Notes under the pieces: model-generated
The model's database searches: none
What the model was told of the DNA's origin: nothing
The model's input: only the letters and a program-made list of their open reading frames with translations
NCBI GenBank assembly: GCA_026315105.1
Contig: CM048744.1
Location: 905,181,094-905,245,093 of the forward strand
From: Locusta migratoria
Lineage: Eukaryota; Arthropoda; Insecta; Orthoptera; Acrididae
Length of the DNA: 64,000 nt
Reading direction: 5' to 3'
Position numbers and translations under genes: made by a program
In this document: piece after piece, positions 10,811 to 21,130 of the stretch
Numbering within the stretch: position 1 is the stretch's first letter
How the letters are laid out: each line of letters begins with the position of its first letter

Positions 10811-11965
10811 TCAAATTCTCATTCCTGATTTCATGTCAGAAAGGACACAGTACGTTGTAACTGATGGTAAGTCATCGATTAGAACAATAGTGAGATCTGG
10901 CGTTCCCCACGGAAGTGTTATATGGCCCTTACTGTGCCTTACTTCCATAAACAATTTAGGAAACAATCTGAATAGCTCTCTTAGGCTGTTGGCAGACGCT
11001 GCTGTCATTTATCGGTTAGTAAAGTCAACATAAGATCAAAAGAAACTAAAAATGATTTATATATCTCCTTCTTTCAAAAATTGGCAATGTACCGTTAATA
11101 ATAAATGTGAGGTCATCCATATGGCCACTAATAGAAATCCGTTAAACAACAAACAGTCAAACCTATATGACGTCAATTCTACTAAATACCTAGGAGTAAA
11201 TCACGAACAACTTTGGAAGGAAAACATTGAAAATGTTGTAGGGAAGGCGAACTAATATGTTTCATTGGCAGGACACTTAGAAGATGTAACAGTTCCACTA
11301 AAGAAACAGCATACACTACACTTGTGTGTCCTATTTTGGAGTACTGCTGCGCATTGTGGGATCCACGCCAGGTAGGACTGATGGACGATTTAGAGAATAT
11401 TCAGAGAAGGGCAACTCGTTTTGTATTATCGCGATATAGGGGGGAGAGTTTCAAATGTTTCAAATGTTTGTATAGCTTATGGGACTTAACTACGGGGTCA
11501 TCAGTCCCTAAACTTACAAACTGCTTATGAACTAGCTAATCCTAAGGACGGTACAAATATCCATGCCCGAGGGGGGATTCGAACCCCCGACCGTAGTGGC
11601 CGTGCAGACCGTGACTGGAGCGCCTCAGTCCCCTCAGCCACCGCGGCCGGCGGGGGGGGGGGGGAGTGCTACGGAAATGATGGGGTGGAAATCGTTAAAA
11701 GAAATGCGTTATACTTGCGTCGAGATCTACTTGTGAAATTTCTTTCACCATCTCTCTCTTCAGAATGCGAACATATATTGTTAGCGCCCACCTACACAGG
11801 GAGACATGATCACCATATTAAACTGAGAGCAAACTGACCGAAAATAGACGTATTACAGAATGGAACTATATAGAAATATCAAACAAGTGGTTTGATAAAC
11901 TCTCTGCCATGCAATTCGATGTGACTTGCAGAGTATCCATGTAGATCTAGATGAATAACTACTGT
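10811..11965 (+). pseudogene. LINE reverse transcriptase C-terminal fossil (CR1/Jockey-like)
   Basis: Frame-shifted remains of the palm/thumb and C-terminal region. SERTQYVV...SGVPHGSV...PLLCL...INNL (10833-10950) is the conserved GVPQGSVLGPLLF region. The YADD block is decayed to LLADAAVIYR. Then come STKYLGV (about 11183) and LENIQRRATRFVL (11391-11430). A Leu-type SINE splits it at 11450-11651 and the frame resumes after it. The 3' end is GCAGAGTATCCATGTAGATC at about 11930-11952, the ATGTAG-type tail of these LINEs. The element is 5'-truncated and dead. Clade assignment between CR1 and Jockey groups is uncertain. Confidence 0.75.
11450..11651 (-). mobile_element. Leu-type tRNA SINE, full length, nested in LINE
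   Basis: Complete from CCGCGGCCGG (5' end at right) to the terminal ACATTTGAAACATTTGAAA at left. It lies inside the LINE fossil at 10811-11965, between GGGGGGAGAGT and a G run with GGGGAGTGCT, which probably represents the target duplication. Confidence 0.88.
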
Positions 11966-12507
11966 AACACACACCCATCTCAACCTTATCACTGGCTTCA
12001 TGGTCGCCTTCTACAATTTTTACCCCTCACGAATCCCATTAACTGATGCTACAATCAAAATAAATAAATAAAAACTCGGAGGAATTAATTCAATCAAATA
12101 ATTTTTAATTGTAATTGCTGTTTCGTTTGTATTCACATTAAATTTGTAGAAATTATACTTTGTTGCCCAATTCAGCAACATAAATTGTCCAGATTGTTCA
12201 ATGAATCAATCGCGAACAATTGTGGCCAAGTGACATCAAGTGGTATCGCCCATTGGTCACTAATAAAAAATTCCACAGTTGATTTAGAGCATAAAGCTCA
12301 TGAATGGTAGCTGACGGTATCTAGTTGGCGAACATATCAATGTTTGGGCAATGTCGGATTGGTTGGGCCAGAGGACAAAGGCCACACGTTTATGGATCAC
12401 TATCAGCTTGTAGTGCCTTGTACGTAACTTGGGTCCACGGCTTCACAGGGTGTGTAACAGACTTGGACCCTATCATCAGTCCTCAGAAACAGAAAAAAAC
12501 GAAGTGA
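11966..12507. other. Anonymous DNA
   Basis: AT-rich at first, then mixed composition from 12310. The last part may be diverged continuation of the ORF1 fossil that follows on the minus strand. No open frame of note. Confidence 0.4.
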
Positions 12508-13332
12508 TCACTGTCTCCAGATGTTCAGAATCAGAATATTGTCGCTCCTGTCGCCGTACCCGTCTGGAGGAAGGCAGTCGTCGGCAGAGTCATTGCGCGC
12601 GGTATATAGTGTTGTTTGTTCTCGGGAGGGCGCTGGAGGCGGTGCCGTGCTTGTATCGTAGGTATTTTCTGCTTCATTGGGTACAGCCAACGAGGGTTTA
12701 GGCTTACCTGGAGTGGTATTACTTGGTTATGTGCAACTGCGGCGTAGGTGACGGGTAGGAACGTGACCGTCGTTGCTGAGGTCACCTCACCTAGTGGTGT
12801 CTGTACCAAACGTCGGCGCATACATTCGTACCGGACATGGCCGTCCTGGTCACAACCTGTACATGTTAGTAGCTGGAGTCGTGCATGATGGCCCGCACCA
12901 CCAATCAACAATTACGACGGAACGAGTTATGTCAGCTCAATCTGTGTCTGACGGACACCTGGTCCATCGTAAATGTTTGCCACTTTTCTGCAAGGTGACC
13001 TACAACGTTACCATACTTTTGGAAAGCTGTAATGACGGTTTCTTGAAGTACTTCAAACGGGAGCTCAAACACCCGCAAGGTCTGTAAACCGGATCCTACA
13101 TAATCGACAGTTACAGCACCAATGTGTCCATCAGAGTGTTTGAATTTCAATCCGGTGTTATGTCGTGGATAACTTCAGTACATAGAGCTTCCGTCGTCAT
13201 CTTAATGTAGACGTCTTGTTGGTTCAAATGAAGATCTTCTCGAATGAACTGTTCGACTTCAAAAGCTCTTGGTCGTGGATGTTCGGCCTGGAACGTTACT
13301 TTGATCGTCGCACGGCGGTAAACATGCGCCAT
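12508..13332 (-). pseudogene. L1/Tx1-type LINE ORF1 fossil
   Basis: Starting at 13332 the minus strand reads MAHVYRRATIKVTF, then PRPRAFEVEQFIRED; after frameshifts FKHSDGHIGAV, RVFELPFEV (about 13075) and a CCHC knuckle CTGCDQDGHVRYEC at about 12860-12820. The order and many residues match ORF1 of the element at 35392-36669 (MEHSYRKATIKISF, AFEIERFIEEE, FKHADGNVGAV, RVFELPFEV, CSGCGKEGHLRSQC). It keeps a sense codon (R) where that element has a stop. No ORF2 follows, so this is the 5' part only, which is unusual because LINE remnants usually lose the 5' end. Confidence 0.8.
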
Positions 13333-13612
13333 GAGGTATATTAATGTAGGACTCAATACTCATAAATACCGCGCCACGGAAGTAATAACCTCCAAAGCGG
13401 AGCTTTAAGAGGCGCGCGGCCCAGGTTCGCACGCTACCATGCCCGAAGGCTACATCTACATCAGAGGTGGGCACAAATCGGCTCAATGAGCAGCGCTCCG
13501 GCTCAGACCGGAAAAGGAGCAGCGTTCGCGCTCGGCCAATAGTTATCCTAGTTGCCGCTAGAGGTCTGCATGCTTGCTGGCGCACGTAGTTCGCTCTTAT
13601 CTTTATAAGATA

Positions 13613-14599
13613 CTAGCTTATACCCGCGGCTCCGCTCGCATGTTTGTTGATTATGATAGATAAGCTATATTTCAATAGTGTGCTACGAAACTGGTTTTGA
13701 AGGATGAAATGAAATACAATACCTTCTTTAGAAACAAACATTTTTAATCAATATTCAAATAAAAAATAAAATTATGTGAAGTAAGTAGTGCAGATTAAAT
13801 CACGAAATTCAACAATAATGATAGTAATAATGTCACACATCGATCACTTGATGTAATGCGCGAAACGTCAAATCGATTTTTGTAAAAGAGAAGTATTAAA
13901 AGAAATTTCTTTTTTTACTGCTTTATTTATTTATTCTTATATTTCCTTATTCGTATGCTTATCCTTACAGAGAAAGAGCTGAAGACATTGTAGCACGCAT
14001 AGACCAAAGATATGATCTGTGGCATCACGTTTCGCTGTATGTAACCTCCTTGTTGTAGAGTCGCAAACGTCATCGCTGGCTTTCAGTCCGATTTTTTTAA
14101 TTTTATTTATTTATTTATTTATTTATTTTTTTAATAATTTGACGACTTTTAACCACCATATCTTCCACCCTCTTATAGCTATTGGAATGGAACTGCTATG
14201 ATGTACAACGGGAGACTTTGGACAACAATTACACACAGACCATTCGTTTGCGTTCTGTAGTTTTCGCTGCAGAGCGAAATATTAACACACACACGCGCGT
14301 AGAATTTTATATATACTAATAACTTTCCAATCCAATGTACTCCACCCTTTTATCATTATCAATCCTCAAGCAACAATGCAACCAATGAAACCATTTTCAA
14401 AGAGTAAATATAATTTTCAAAGAGTAATTATTGTTCTGCATTTCGCGTTATATTCTTCAAATTACTAAATATCTATCAGATCACTATAAAACCGTGCCTA
14501 AAACCTTCCCCAGGTAATAATTGGTAACTGTACAAATTATTAAGTCTCTGCATCTTGTCGTTCGGATGTGATAAACGTACACTGAACAGACATTCACAT

Positions 14600-14665
<66 letters not shown>

Positions 14666-14810
14666 AATAGCTATCAGGTCGCCATAAAACCGTGCCTAAA
14701 GCTTTCCCCGGGTAGACCTTAGTAACTGTACAAATTTTTAGCTCTCTAAGTCTTGTGGTTCAGATGTGATAAACGTACACCGAACAGACCTTCACATTTA
14801 TTGATATAGA
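13613..14810 (-). mobile_element. Helitron-like element inside the hAT
   Basis: On the minus strand it starts A|TCTATATCAATAAATG at 14810 and ends GCGGAGCCGCGGGTATAAG then CTAG|T at 13613. The GCGG/CCGC stem before CTAG, the TC start and the A/T insertion site are the Helitron signature. The first ~150 bp occurs twice (14466-14610 and 14665-14815) around an AT/AG microsatellite. There is no coding capacity. The 3' end differs from that of the 996-1978 family, so this is another subfamily. Confidence 0.6.
14600..14663. repeat. Compound (TA)n(GA)n microsatellite
   Basis: About 26 bases of alternating AT followed by about 35 bases of alternating AG. It sits exactly between the two copies of the Helitron 5' end segment, so it probably grew from the TATATA start of the inner 5' terminus. 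Confidence 0.9.
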
Positions 14811-15135
14811 TTTGCTGGCTCGACTGCACGCGCTGGACGTTTTAGAGAAGCATTGTTTATAAGTTACTTACTTATAAACATATCATTTTTCAGGAGATAC
14901 CCCTAGCAGTGGAATCTGTTCATTCGAGTTGCATAGTTTGCACTATTATCTTTATAAGTTATTTTATAAAGCACTCAGCCAGGTGCATTTCTGCGGCTAC
15001 GTTAGCGCGTTGGCTGCGCATAACACCATCTAGTCTTTTCAGCAGGAACTACGTGATGGACGCCAGCTGCTCGCGGCTCTGCTCCGGCTTAGGCAGGCAG
15101 CTCCGAGAGCGCGGCTCGCTCATTGCCCACCTCTG

Positions 15136-15240
15136 ATCTGCATCTACATATGATTGCAAATCACATATAAGTGCCTGGCAGAGGGACCACCAAGCCACCT
15201 TAACAGATGCCAAAGATATAGTGTGGTGATGATACGATCT
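15136..15240 (-). pseudogene. LINE 3'-end fragment with ATGTAG-type tail
   Basis: On the minus strand: CTCTGCCAGGCACTTATATG, then TTTGCAATCATATGTAGATG, and after removal of the hAT GTAGATGTAG at 13459-13450. The same tail pattern ends the LINE fossils at 11952 and 24215. Only the 3' UTR is kept. Confidence 0.65.
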
Positions 15241-15327
15241 TTAGCGCTCCCTGTGGTGCCACACTGTACTGTTAGCCTCCATGTTTTCGGAAGTCATGCA
15301 ATAGCTTTCTGAAATAGAGATACGACA

Positions 15328-15806
15328 TTTGCGAACCAGTGAGATAAGCAGTTGTTTTAGAAATCATGCCTATCGTTTGTGCAATGTATTACCGTATCAA
15401 CAGAAGGGGGAAAATATATATATTTCTTTTCAGAAGAATAGGCCTACTGTTTAAAATATGATACGTCATATCTTAACTATTTTGCCCATTTGAGTGATGT
15501 GTTTAATAAACACCATTTATTATTTTATCCAGGGTTTATGATGAAAGCAAGCTGCTGAAGAAGAAATGGGTTGTTGCAATGAGAAGAGAGAATTGGACAC
15601 CAAGCACTTGTAATTGTCCTCCATTTCTTGAAACAAAATTTACGTATGAAGTGAATGAAGTAAGGCTAAATATATTTGACGCACTTTTCATCATAAAATC
15701 TGAAACTGCAAGCTAAAATCCGAATAAGGGCATTCGCTAATTGCAGTTTCCTTATATTTTGATTCAGAGTACCGCAGTCTGATTCATGAGAAAGACAAGC
15801 ATAATA
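15328..15806 (+). repeat. Left copy of a ~480 bp direct repeat flanking an RTE insertion
   Basis: Aligns end to end with 16468-16936, from ACATTTGCGAACCAGTGAGA to GAGAAAGACAAGCATAATAT, with roughly 10 percent differences by eye and small indels. The copy ends exactly where the inverted RTE segment begins. Confidence 0.85.
15366..15659 (+). pseudogene. THAP-like exon pair, left copy
   Basis: The frame MPIVCAMYYRINRRGK starting at 15366 resembles the start of THAP zinc-finger domains (MP..C....C.NR..). After an intron-like interval ending TTTTATCCAG (15532) a second frame at 15533-15659 reads KKKWVVAMRRENWTPS and PFLETKF, matching the THAP W.....R..W.P segment and the F following the C..H pair. 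It ends at GTAAGG, a plausible 5' splice site. The second Cys of the C..C pair and the C..H pair are not intact. It could derive from a host THAP gene or from a THAP-type (P-like) transposase. Confidence 0.5.
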
Positions 15807-16080
15807 TGTACTCCAGGGGCCTTATTTCGGCTCAAAACTTTCAGCGCTCCTATCTCATCTTCATACCCTTCCCCTTCCGTTCCTACAATATTGCCTCTAA
15901 GTTAATTTCCTTTCTACAGGCCCTCTATATATTCCTTTCACATTTCAGATTTCGCCTCTTTCCTCCAGCTTAGTACTGGATTTTCGTCTGAGTTCTTGAT
16001 ATTCATACAGCTGCTTTTCTTGTCTCCAAATATCTTTTATTTTCCTCTAGGCGGTACCTATTTTTCCCCTAGTTGTACAG
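15807..16080 (-). pseudogene. RTE LINE middle segment, inverted part
   Basis: The minus strand reads YIEGL, then GYEDEIGALKVLSRNKAPGV ending at about 15808. This is the linker and start of the reverse transcriptase domain in RTE-like ORFs (NKAPG.DG). It has stop codons and ends at the boundary with the left direct repeat. It abuts the sense-oriented 3' segment at 16082. Confidence 0.65.
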
Positions 16081-16081
16081 T

Positions 16082-16467
16082 CATCTACGGCTCTGCAGAC
16101 TGGCTAAGCAGGACTAGCTCCAGGACAAAGCTCTTGAAATGTGGTGTCACAGACGAATGATGAAAATTAGATGGGTAGATCACGTAACTAACCAAACTGG
16201 GGAGAAATTGAGTTTCTGGCATATCCTGACCAAGAGAACTAATAGATTGCTTGGACACATTCTGAGACATCAAGGGATTGTCGGCATTAGAAGGAAGGGT
16301 ATGGGGTAAAAATCGTAGAGGGAGACAAAGGGACGAATACAGAAAGTAGATTCAAAAAGATGTAGGTCGCCGAACGTATTCTCAGATGAAGAGACTTGCA
16401 CAGGACAGGGTAGCGTGGAGAGCTGTATCAAACCAGTCTGCGGACTGAAGATCACATGAATAACAAC
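16082..16467 (+). pseudogene. RTE LINE C-terminal segment, sense part
   Basis: Plus-strand frames encode MMKIRWVDHVTN (about 16159), LLGHILRHQGI (about 16248) and a tail equivalent to DVGCRS...RLAQDRV.WRA in the copy at 62184-62411. It ends GACTGAAGATCAC near 16455 with an AAC-like tail. Frameshifts and stops are present. Together with 15807-16080 it looks like a single LINE insertion with an inverted 5' part. Confidence 0.75.
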
Positions 16468-16936
16468 ATTTGCGAACCAGTGAGATAAGCAGTTCGCTTA
16501 GAAATCATGCCTAACGTTTCTGTAACGTATTATTGTATCAACAGAAGCAAATGCTAATATTTCTTTTTTCAGAAGAGTAGGCCTACTATTTAAAATATAT
16601 GTCATATATCAACTATTTTGCGCATTTGAGTGATGTGTTTATCATTTATTATTTTATCCAGGGTTTGCGTTGAAAACAAGCTACTGAGGAAAAAATGGGT
16701 TGTTGCAATGAGGAGAGAGAATTGGTGTCTGGCACCACGCGAATTTGTACTTCATTTCTTGAAACAAAATTTATATATGAAGTGAATGAAGTAAGGCTAA
16801 AAATATTTAACGCACTCATTATAAAATCTGAAACTACAAGGTAAAATCCGAATAAGGGCATTAGCTAAGGGCAGTTTCCTTATATTTTGATTCAGAGTAC
16901 TGCAATCTGATTCATGAGAAAGACAAGCATAATATT
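16468..16936 (+). repeat. Right copy of the ~480 bp direct repeat
   Basis: Starts right after the RTE 3' tail (AACATTTGCGAACCAGTG) and runs to GACAAGCATAATATTG. See the left copy at 15328-15806. Confidence 0.85.
16507..16790 (+). pseudogene. THAP-like exon pair, right copy
   Basis: The first exon-like frame starts at 16507 (MPNVSVTYYCINRSK) and soon stops. The second, at 16662-16790, contains KKWVVAMRRENW and LHFLK before GTAAGG. Here the second Cys of the first pair is present but the first is Ser, the reverse of the left copy, and a Leu-His-Phe appears where the C..HF of THAP is expected. The two copies decayed independently. Confidence 0.5.
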
Positions 16937-17732
16937 GTCTACTACTTCAATAAACTTACAACAAACGTCTACGGACTGGCTGTCTTAAGTATAATGATCC
17001 AGTAGGAGATCGTATTTACTTGCTCCATTCAATAGTTTCTGCTTCAAACATTAAATGAACTGAAATTAACGTAATCGTACTGTAGAAAGTTAGTCTCTGA
17101 AACGTCTACCATTCTTTGAAATTTTTCTGTTAAAAACGGCGTATGAAAATAAATTTAGATTGGTCTTAAACTTTCAGACCATACTGTTTAGTTGCAAATT
17201 CTGCTGATTGTCTGGGGTACTGTGTTTAAAATAAAGATGCTGACACTTTCGAAAAGCGATGTATATATAGCATTTATGCACTATACTCGGTGGTAAAATT
17301 ATTCTGTCTAAAACTGAAAGGCGCAAACAGTTATAATTTAACAATCATGTAACCTACGGCCATGTACCACGTCAGTCTAGACTTCCGATAACATGGCGGT
17401 CGGTGGTTCAATTTTCTTCACTCTGATTGCGGTGTTGGCTCTCTATGGTAGTCTAACTCTTTGACAGATACCGAGACTGTGCGGAGTGTTTTAAGGGATG
17501 TCCTCCTCCACTATACAAACTTGTCTCCTGTTCTCTTATGTAAATACATATAAATTTTTGCACAGCACTGAACGTTAACAGGAACGATCCTGACTTGTTT
17601 CTCAGTAATACATATAAATATCAAATAGAAGAATTGTTCAGAGACAAATTTTGTTTCAATATATATCTGATATGTTAATTAACTACCTCTCATTGAGATT
17701 AATATCTCAAATATATTTTAAGACAAAACACT
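16937..17732. other. Anonymous AT-rich DNA
   Basis: No coding frame or recognisable repeat termini. It contains a stretch near 17390 (GATAACATGGCGGTCGGTGG) that reads like a former start region, but no frame follows. Confidence 0.4.
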
Positions 17733-19086
17733 CATTTTCATTAAAATTGCTACACCACGAAGATGACGTGGTACAGACGCGAAATTTAACCAACAAGAAG
17801 AAGATGCTGTGATATGCATGTAATTAGCTTTTCAGAGCATTCACACAAGGTTGGCGCCGGTGGCAACACCTACAACGAGCTGACATGAGGAAAGTTTCAA
17901 ACAGATTTCTCATACACATACAGCAGTTGACCGGCGTTGCCTGGTGACACGTTGTTGTGATGCCTCGTGTAAGGAGGATAAATGCGTATCATCACGTTTC
18001 CGACTTTAATTAAGGTCAGATTGTAGCCTATCGCGATTGCGATTTATCGTATCGCGACATTGCTGCTCGCGTTGGTCGCAATCGAATGACTGTTAGCAGA
18101 ATATGGAATCGGTGGGTTCAGGAGGGCAATACGGAACGCCGTGCTGGATCCCAACGGCCTCGTATCACTAGCAGTCACAGGCATCTCATCTGCATGGCTG
18201 TAACGGATCGTGCAGCCACGTCTCGATCCCAGAGTCAACAGATGGGGACGTTTGCAAGACAACAACCATCTGCACGAACAGTTCGACGACGTTTGCAGCA
18301 GCATGGACTATCAGCTCGGAGACAATGGCTGCGGTTACCCTTGACGCTGCATCACAGGAGCGCCTGCGATGTTTTACACAACGACGAACCTGTGTGCACG
18401 AATGGCAAAACATAAATTTTTCGGATTAATTCAGGTTCTGTTTACAGCATCATAATGGTCGCATCCGTGTTCGGCGACATCGCTGTGAACGCACGTTGGA
18501 AGCGTGTATTAGTCATCGCCAAACTGGCGTATCACTCAGCGTTATGGTATGGGGTGCCGTTGATTAAACTTTTCGGTCACCTGTTGTTCGCACTTACAGT
18601 GTGTTTTACGACCCGCGGCTCTACCCTTCATTCGATACCTGCGAAACCCAATATTTCAGCAGGATAATGCACGACTGCATGTTGCAGGTTCTCTTCAGGC
18701 GTTTCTGAATACGGAAAATGTTCGACTGCTCCCCGGGCCAGAACATTCTCCAAATCTTTCACCAACTACGTCAGGTGAATGGTGGCAACTGGCTCTTCAC
18801 AATACGCCAAATCACTACTCCTGATGAACTGTGGTATCGTGTTGAAGCATGGGCATCTGCACGTGTACACTCAATCCAAGCTCTGTTTGATTCAATGCCC
18901 AGGCGTATCAAAGCCGTTGTTACGGCCAGAGGTGGTTGTTCCGGTTACTGATTTCTCAGGATCTATGCACCAAAATTGCGTGAAAATGTAATCACATGTC
19001 AGTTTTAATATAATATATTTGTCCAGTGAATACCCGTTTATCATCTGCATTTCTTCTTGGTGTTGCAATTTTAATGGCCAGTAATG
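17733..19086 (+). mobile_element. Tc1-like transposon with dead transposase
   Basis: Termini share ATTAAAATTGC.ACACCA.GAAG as inverted repeats (left about 17742-17763, right about 19052-19077). The transposase starts at 17960 (MPRVRRINAYHHVSDFN), hits an in-frame TAA at 18011, then continues (RDIAARVGRNRMTVSRIWNR, the paired helix-turn-helix region) to a stop at 18415. The catalytic region is split over frames: first Asp kept in NFSD followed by a stop where Glu is usual, the second in QQDNAR (about 18655), and the third region reads SPNLSPT with N in place of D. C-terminal LFDSMPRRIKAV...GGCSGY ends at 18951. Length ~1.35 kb is a little under the usual Tc1 size. Confidence 0.88.
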
Positions 19087-19340
19087 TCTCCAGACAATTA
19101 TTTATTATTTGATATTTAACTAATATTGTGTGAGTGCTATTCATTCAGGTGGTGAGAATACAGTGTATCAGAACGAAGATCAGACCTCTGATATACACAC
19201 ACAGAACTGTCGTGTCGGCTACAACAGCAAAACGGCGAGCGTGCCAGAACGGGCGGTCTCCCTCCTTCCCACCTAGATCGAGCAGCTCCGAGTGACCATA
19301 CTCGCACAAGCCTCTGTTACACGACTAACTTCCTTGTCTC
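19087..19340. other. Anonymous DNA, possible left end of repeat B
   Basis: The last ~35 bases (CCTCTGTTACACGACTAACT onward) align loosely with 37588-37612, suggesting the TIR element at 19341 inserted within repeat B. Confidence 0.4.
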
Positions 19341-20136
19341 ACAAGGAAAGTACATGGGCTCGAACAAACATATCTGTATGAACATTTGGTTACAGGATCT
19401 CTACGCACACCTCAATTTGCTGGTGGGTGTCGTTTTCTGCAAATCTCTGCAACCATGCTCTAGATAGCACTGTAGCTCTAATTGTAGGCGCCATACGTAA
19501 TGCAGATATCTTAACTATAACTTATGTAATAATCATCGTACATGTTCTCTAGTAAATTGTCATCAAAAGCCGTGCTGATAGTTGCAACTTTAACCTTCTT
19601 CCCGAAAGACTGTTGGTATTCACTGCCACTGCTTCCATCGCCCCGTCCCGCACTTACCGTAGCACTGCCGCTTGCAATGAGATGTGCGTCATTATCATCC
19701 CTATTATCATTATAATGAGTTTGTAACAACAGTATCTAACTTACGCTCATATCTCTGTACCATAACAGATACGAGAAAGCAGGCAAATGATTCATCTTCT
19801 ACACTTATACCATCTTCACGAAGAAGGGTTCTTCGTAACTTCATCTCAATTAATCGCAATACATTAGCAGGATTGATTACCAATCGCCACCCCATCTGAC
19901 GCTTCACCACACAAATAACATCACAAAACGCAATTTCGGAGGCACACTGCACCGTCCCTACTAGCGCGCCGACAGGTCAAAGTGCAATGCGGCATGGCAC
20001 ACGCATAGGCCTCTAACGGACAACTGCAGAGTTTTGCAGATGCGGGAGTATCACTAGTGCAATAAGGGTTCCTTACATTATCTCTCATTCGATTTTGGTG
20101 TATATGTGTTTGTTCGAGCCCAAGTAATTTCCTTGT
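19341..20136. mobile_element. TIR element of unknown superfamily
   Basis: Inverted termini ACAAGGAAAGTACATGGGCT...CGAACAAACATAT (19341-19373) and the complement ending TTTCCTTGT at 20136. The interior has two short minus-strand frames (19952-19710 and 19729-19511) without recognisable domains. The flanks resemble the uninterrupted sequence ATGTCTGAGTTGACTACTCG at 37607-37626, which acts as a likely empty site. No clear target duplication, so the superfamily stays open. Confidence 0.6.
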
Positions 20137-21130
20137 CAGTTGACTACTCGAGACGAGTGGCTATACTGCAGTGCCTCTGGCGTGCTATTTCCGTACTGCG
20201 TCTCGCCTGCCTCCAGTAGTCGTTCTCGTTTAGACGTAAACACCAAACCTGTAGAGCTGTCTCCTTTGTAGCGTCGCAACTGAATGAAGGAGTGAGGTTA
20301 CGAGGGCAAGCTTTACGTACTAGGAGCGTAAGCACAGGAAAAGGATAACTGTGTTTGTTAATGACGAATGGGTTATTCATTGTGGAGGTTCTCCTAAAAT
20401 GTCAAGTAACAAATTTTCCATCCAATTTCTAACTTAAAAAATAGCAAAAGTGTCATTAAACCTTTGAAAACGTATTTATTTGCTGAAGAAAATTTGTACT
20501 GGCAAACATAAGCCTCTGAAACAATAGAGCTATCGAAAATGCAGTAGAAAAGCTACTATTTAGTTAAGTTCTCATATCCTGTTTTCTTGCTGATAGTCAA
20601 AATAACAACGAAAATAATTTTTGCATGTAATAATTCTAACTCTTCTGTTGATATAATTTTATGTAAAACAAGTATATATATTTATGCTCGTAGATATGCA
20701 CAGTGCAGGCTTTTCCCCCGTACACGAAAATATTTTTCGGCTTGCAGATATTTTGTCTCTTTTGTAGGAGAAAACTAGTAGAAATACAGTATTGGGCTCT
20801 GGCGCAACTTTATCGGTTTAATGAAAATAAACAACAGAATAAAGTTGAAGAAGAGGTGAAAGCGTTTCTGTAATATGAATGCGGTCGGCCAGAATAGGTT
20901 ATCTTCCGATGTTAGCGCAGTAATATTACTTGCTTCTACGCATGCGCATTCTGCAGCACACTCGAAAATTTAGAATTCCACACTCGGCACACTTTATAGA
21001 TCATTGACGTCATAGACTCATTCGCGATGGGGTTGGCTGCGGATTTACACACAGGCACTAAAGGCGCACGCAGTTCGAGTAGTCAGTTTTCGCCATGGTC
21101 GGTCGTGTAAAACAGGCTTTAGTGGCAACT
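20137..21130. repeat. Dispersed repeat B, copy 1
   Basis: About 1 kb similar to 37588-38860. Shared blocks include GTTGACTACTCGAGACGAGT, GAATAGGTTA.CTTCCGAT and CATTGACGTCA.AGAC. It has no coding frame. It was probably a longer repeat before insertion of the TIR element at its left end. Confidence 0.7.

Larger units (their letters stand above)
13462..15135. mobile_element. Non-autonomous hAT element with nested Helitron
   Basis: Termini are CAGAGGTGGGCA at 13462 and TGCCCACCTCTG ending at 15135, a 12 bp perfect inverted repeat of hAT type (CAGNG start). Flanks ATCTACAT (13454-13461) and ATCTGCAT (15136-15143) form an 8 bp target duplication with one mismatch. After removing the Helitron-like element at 13613-14810 the hAT is only about 475 bp, with subterminal GAGC/GCTC-rich arms and no transposase. 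Its target was the ATGTAG-type tail of a LINE on the minus strand. Confidence 0.85.
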
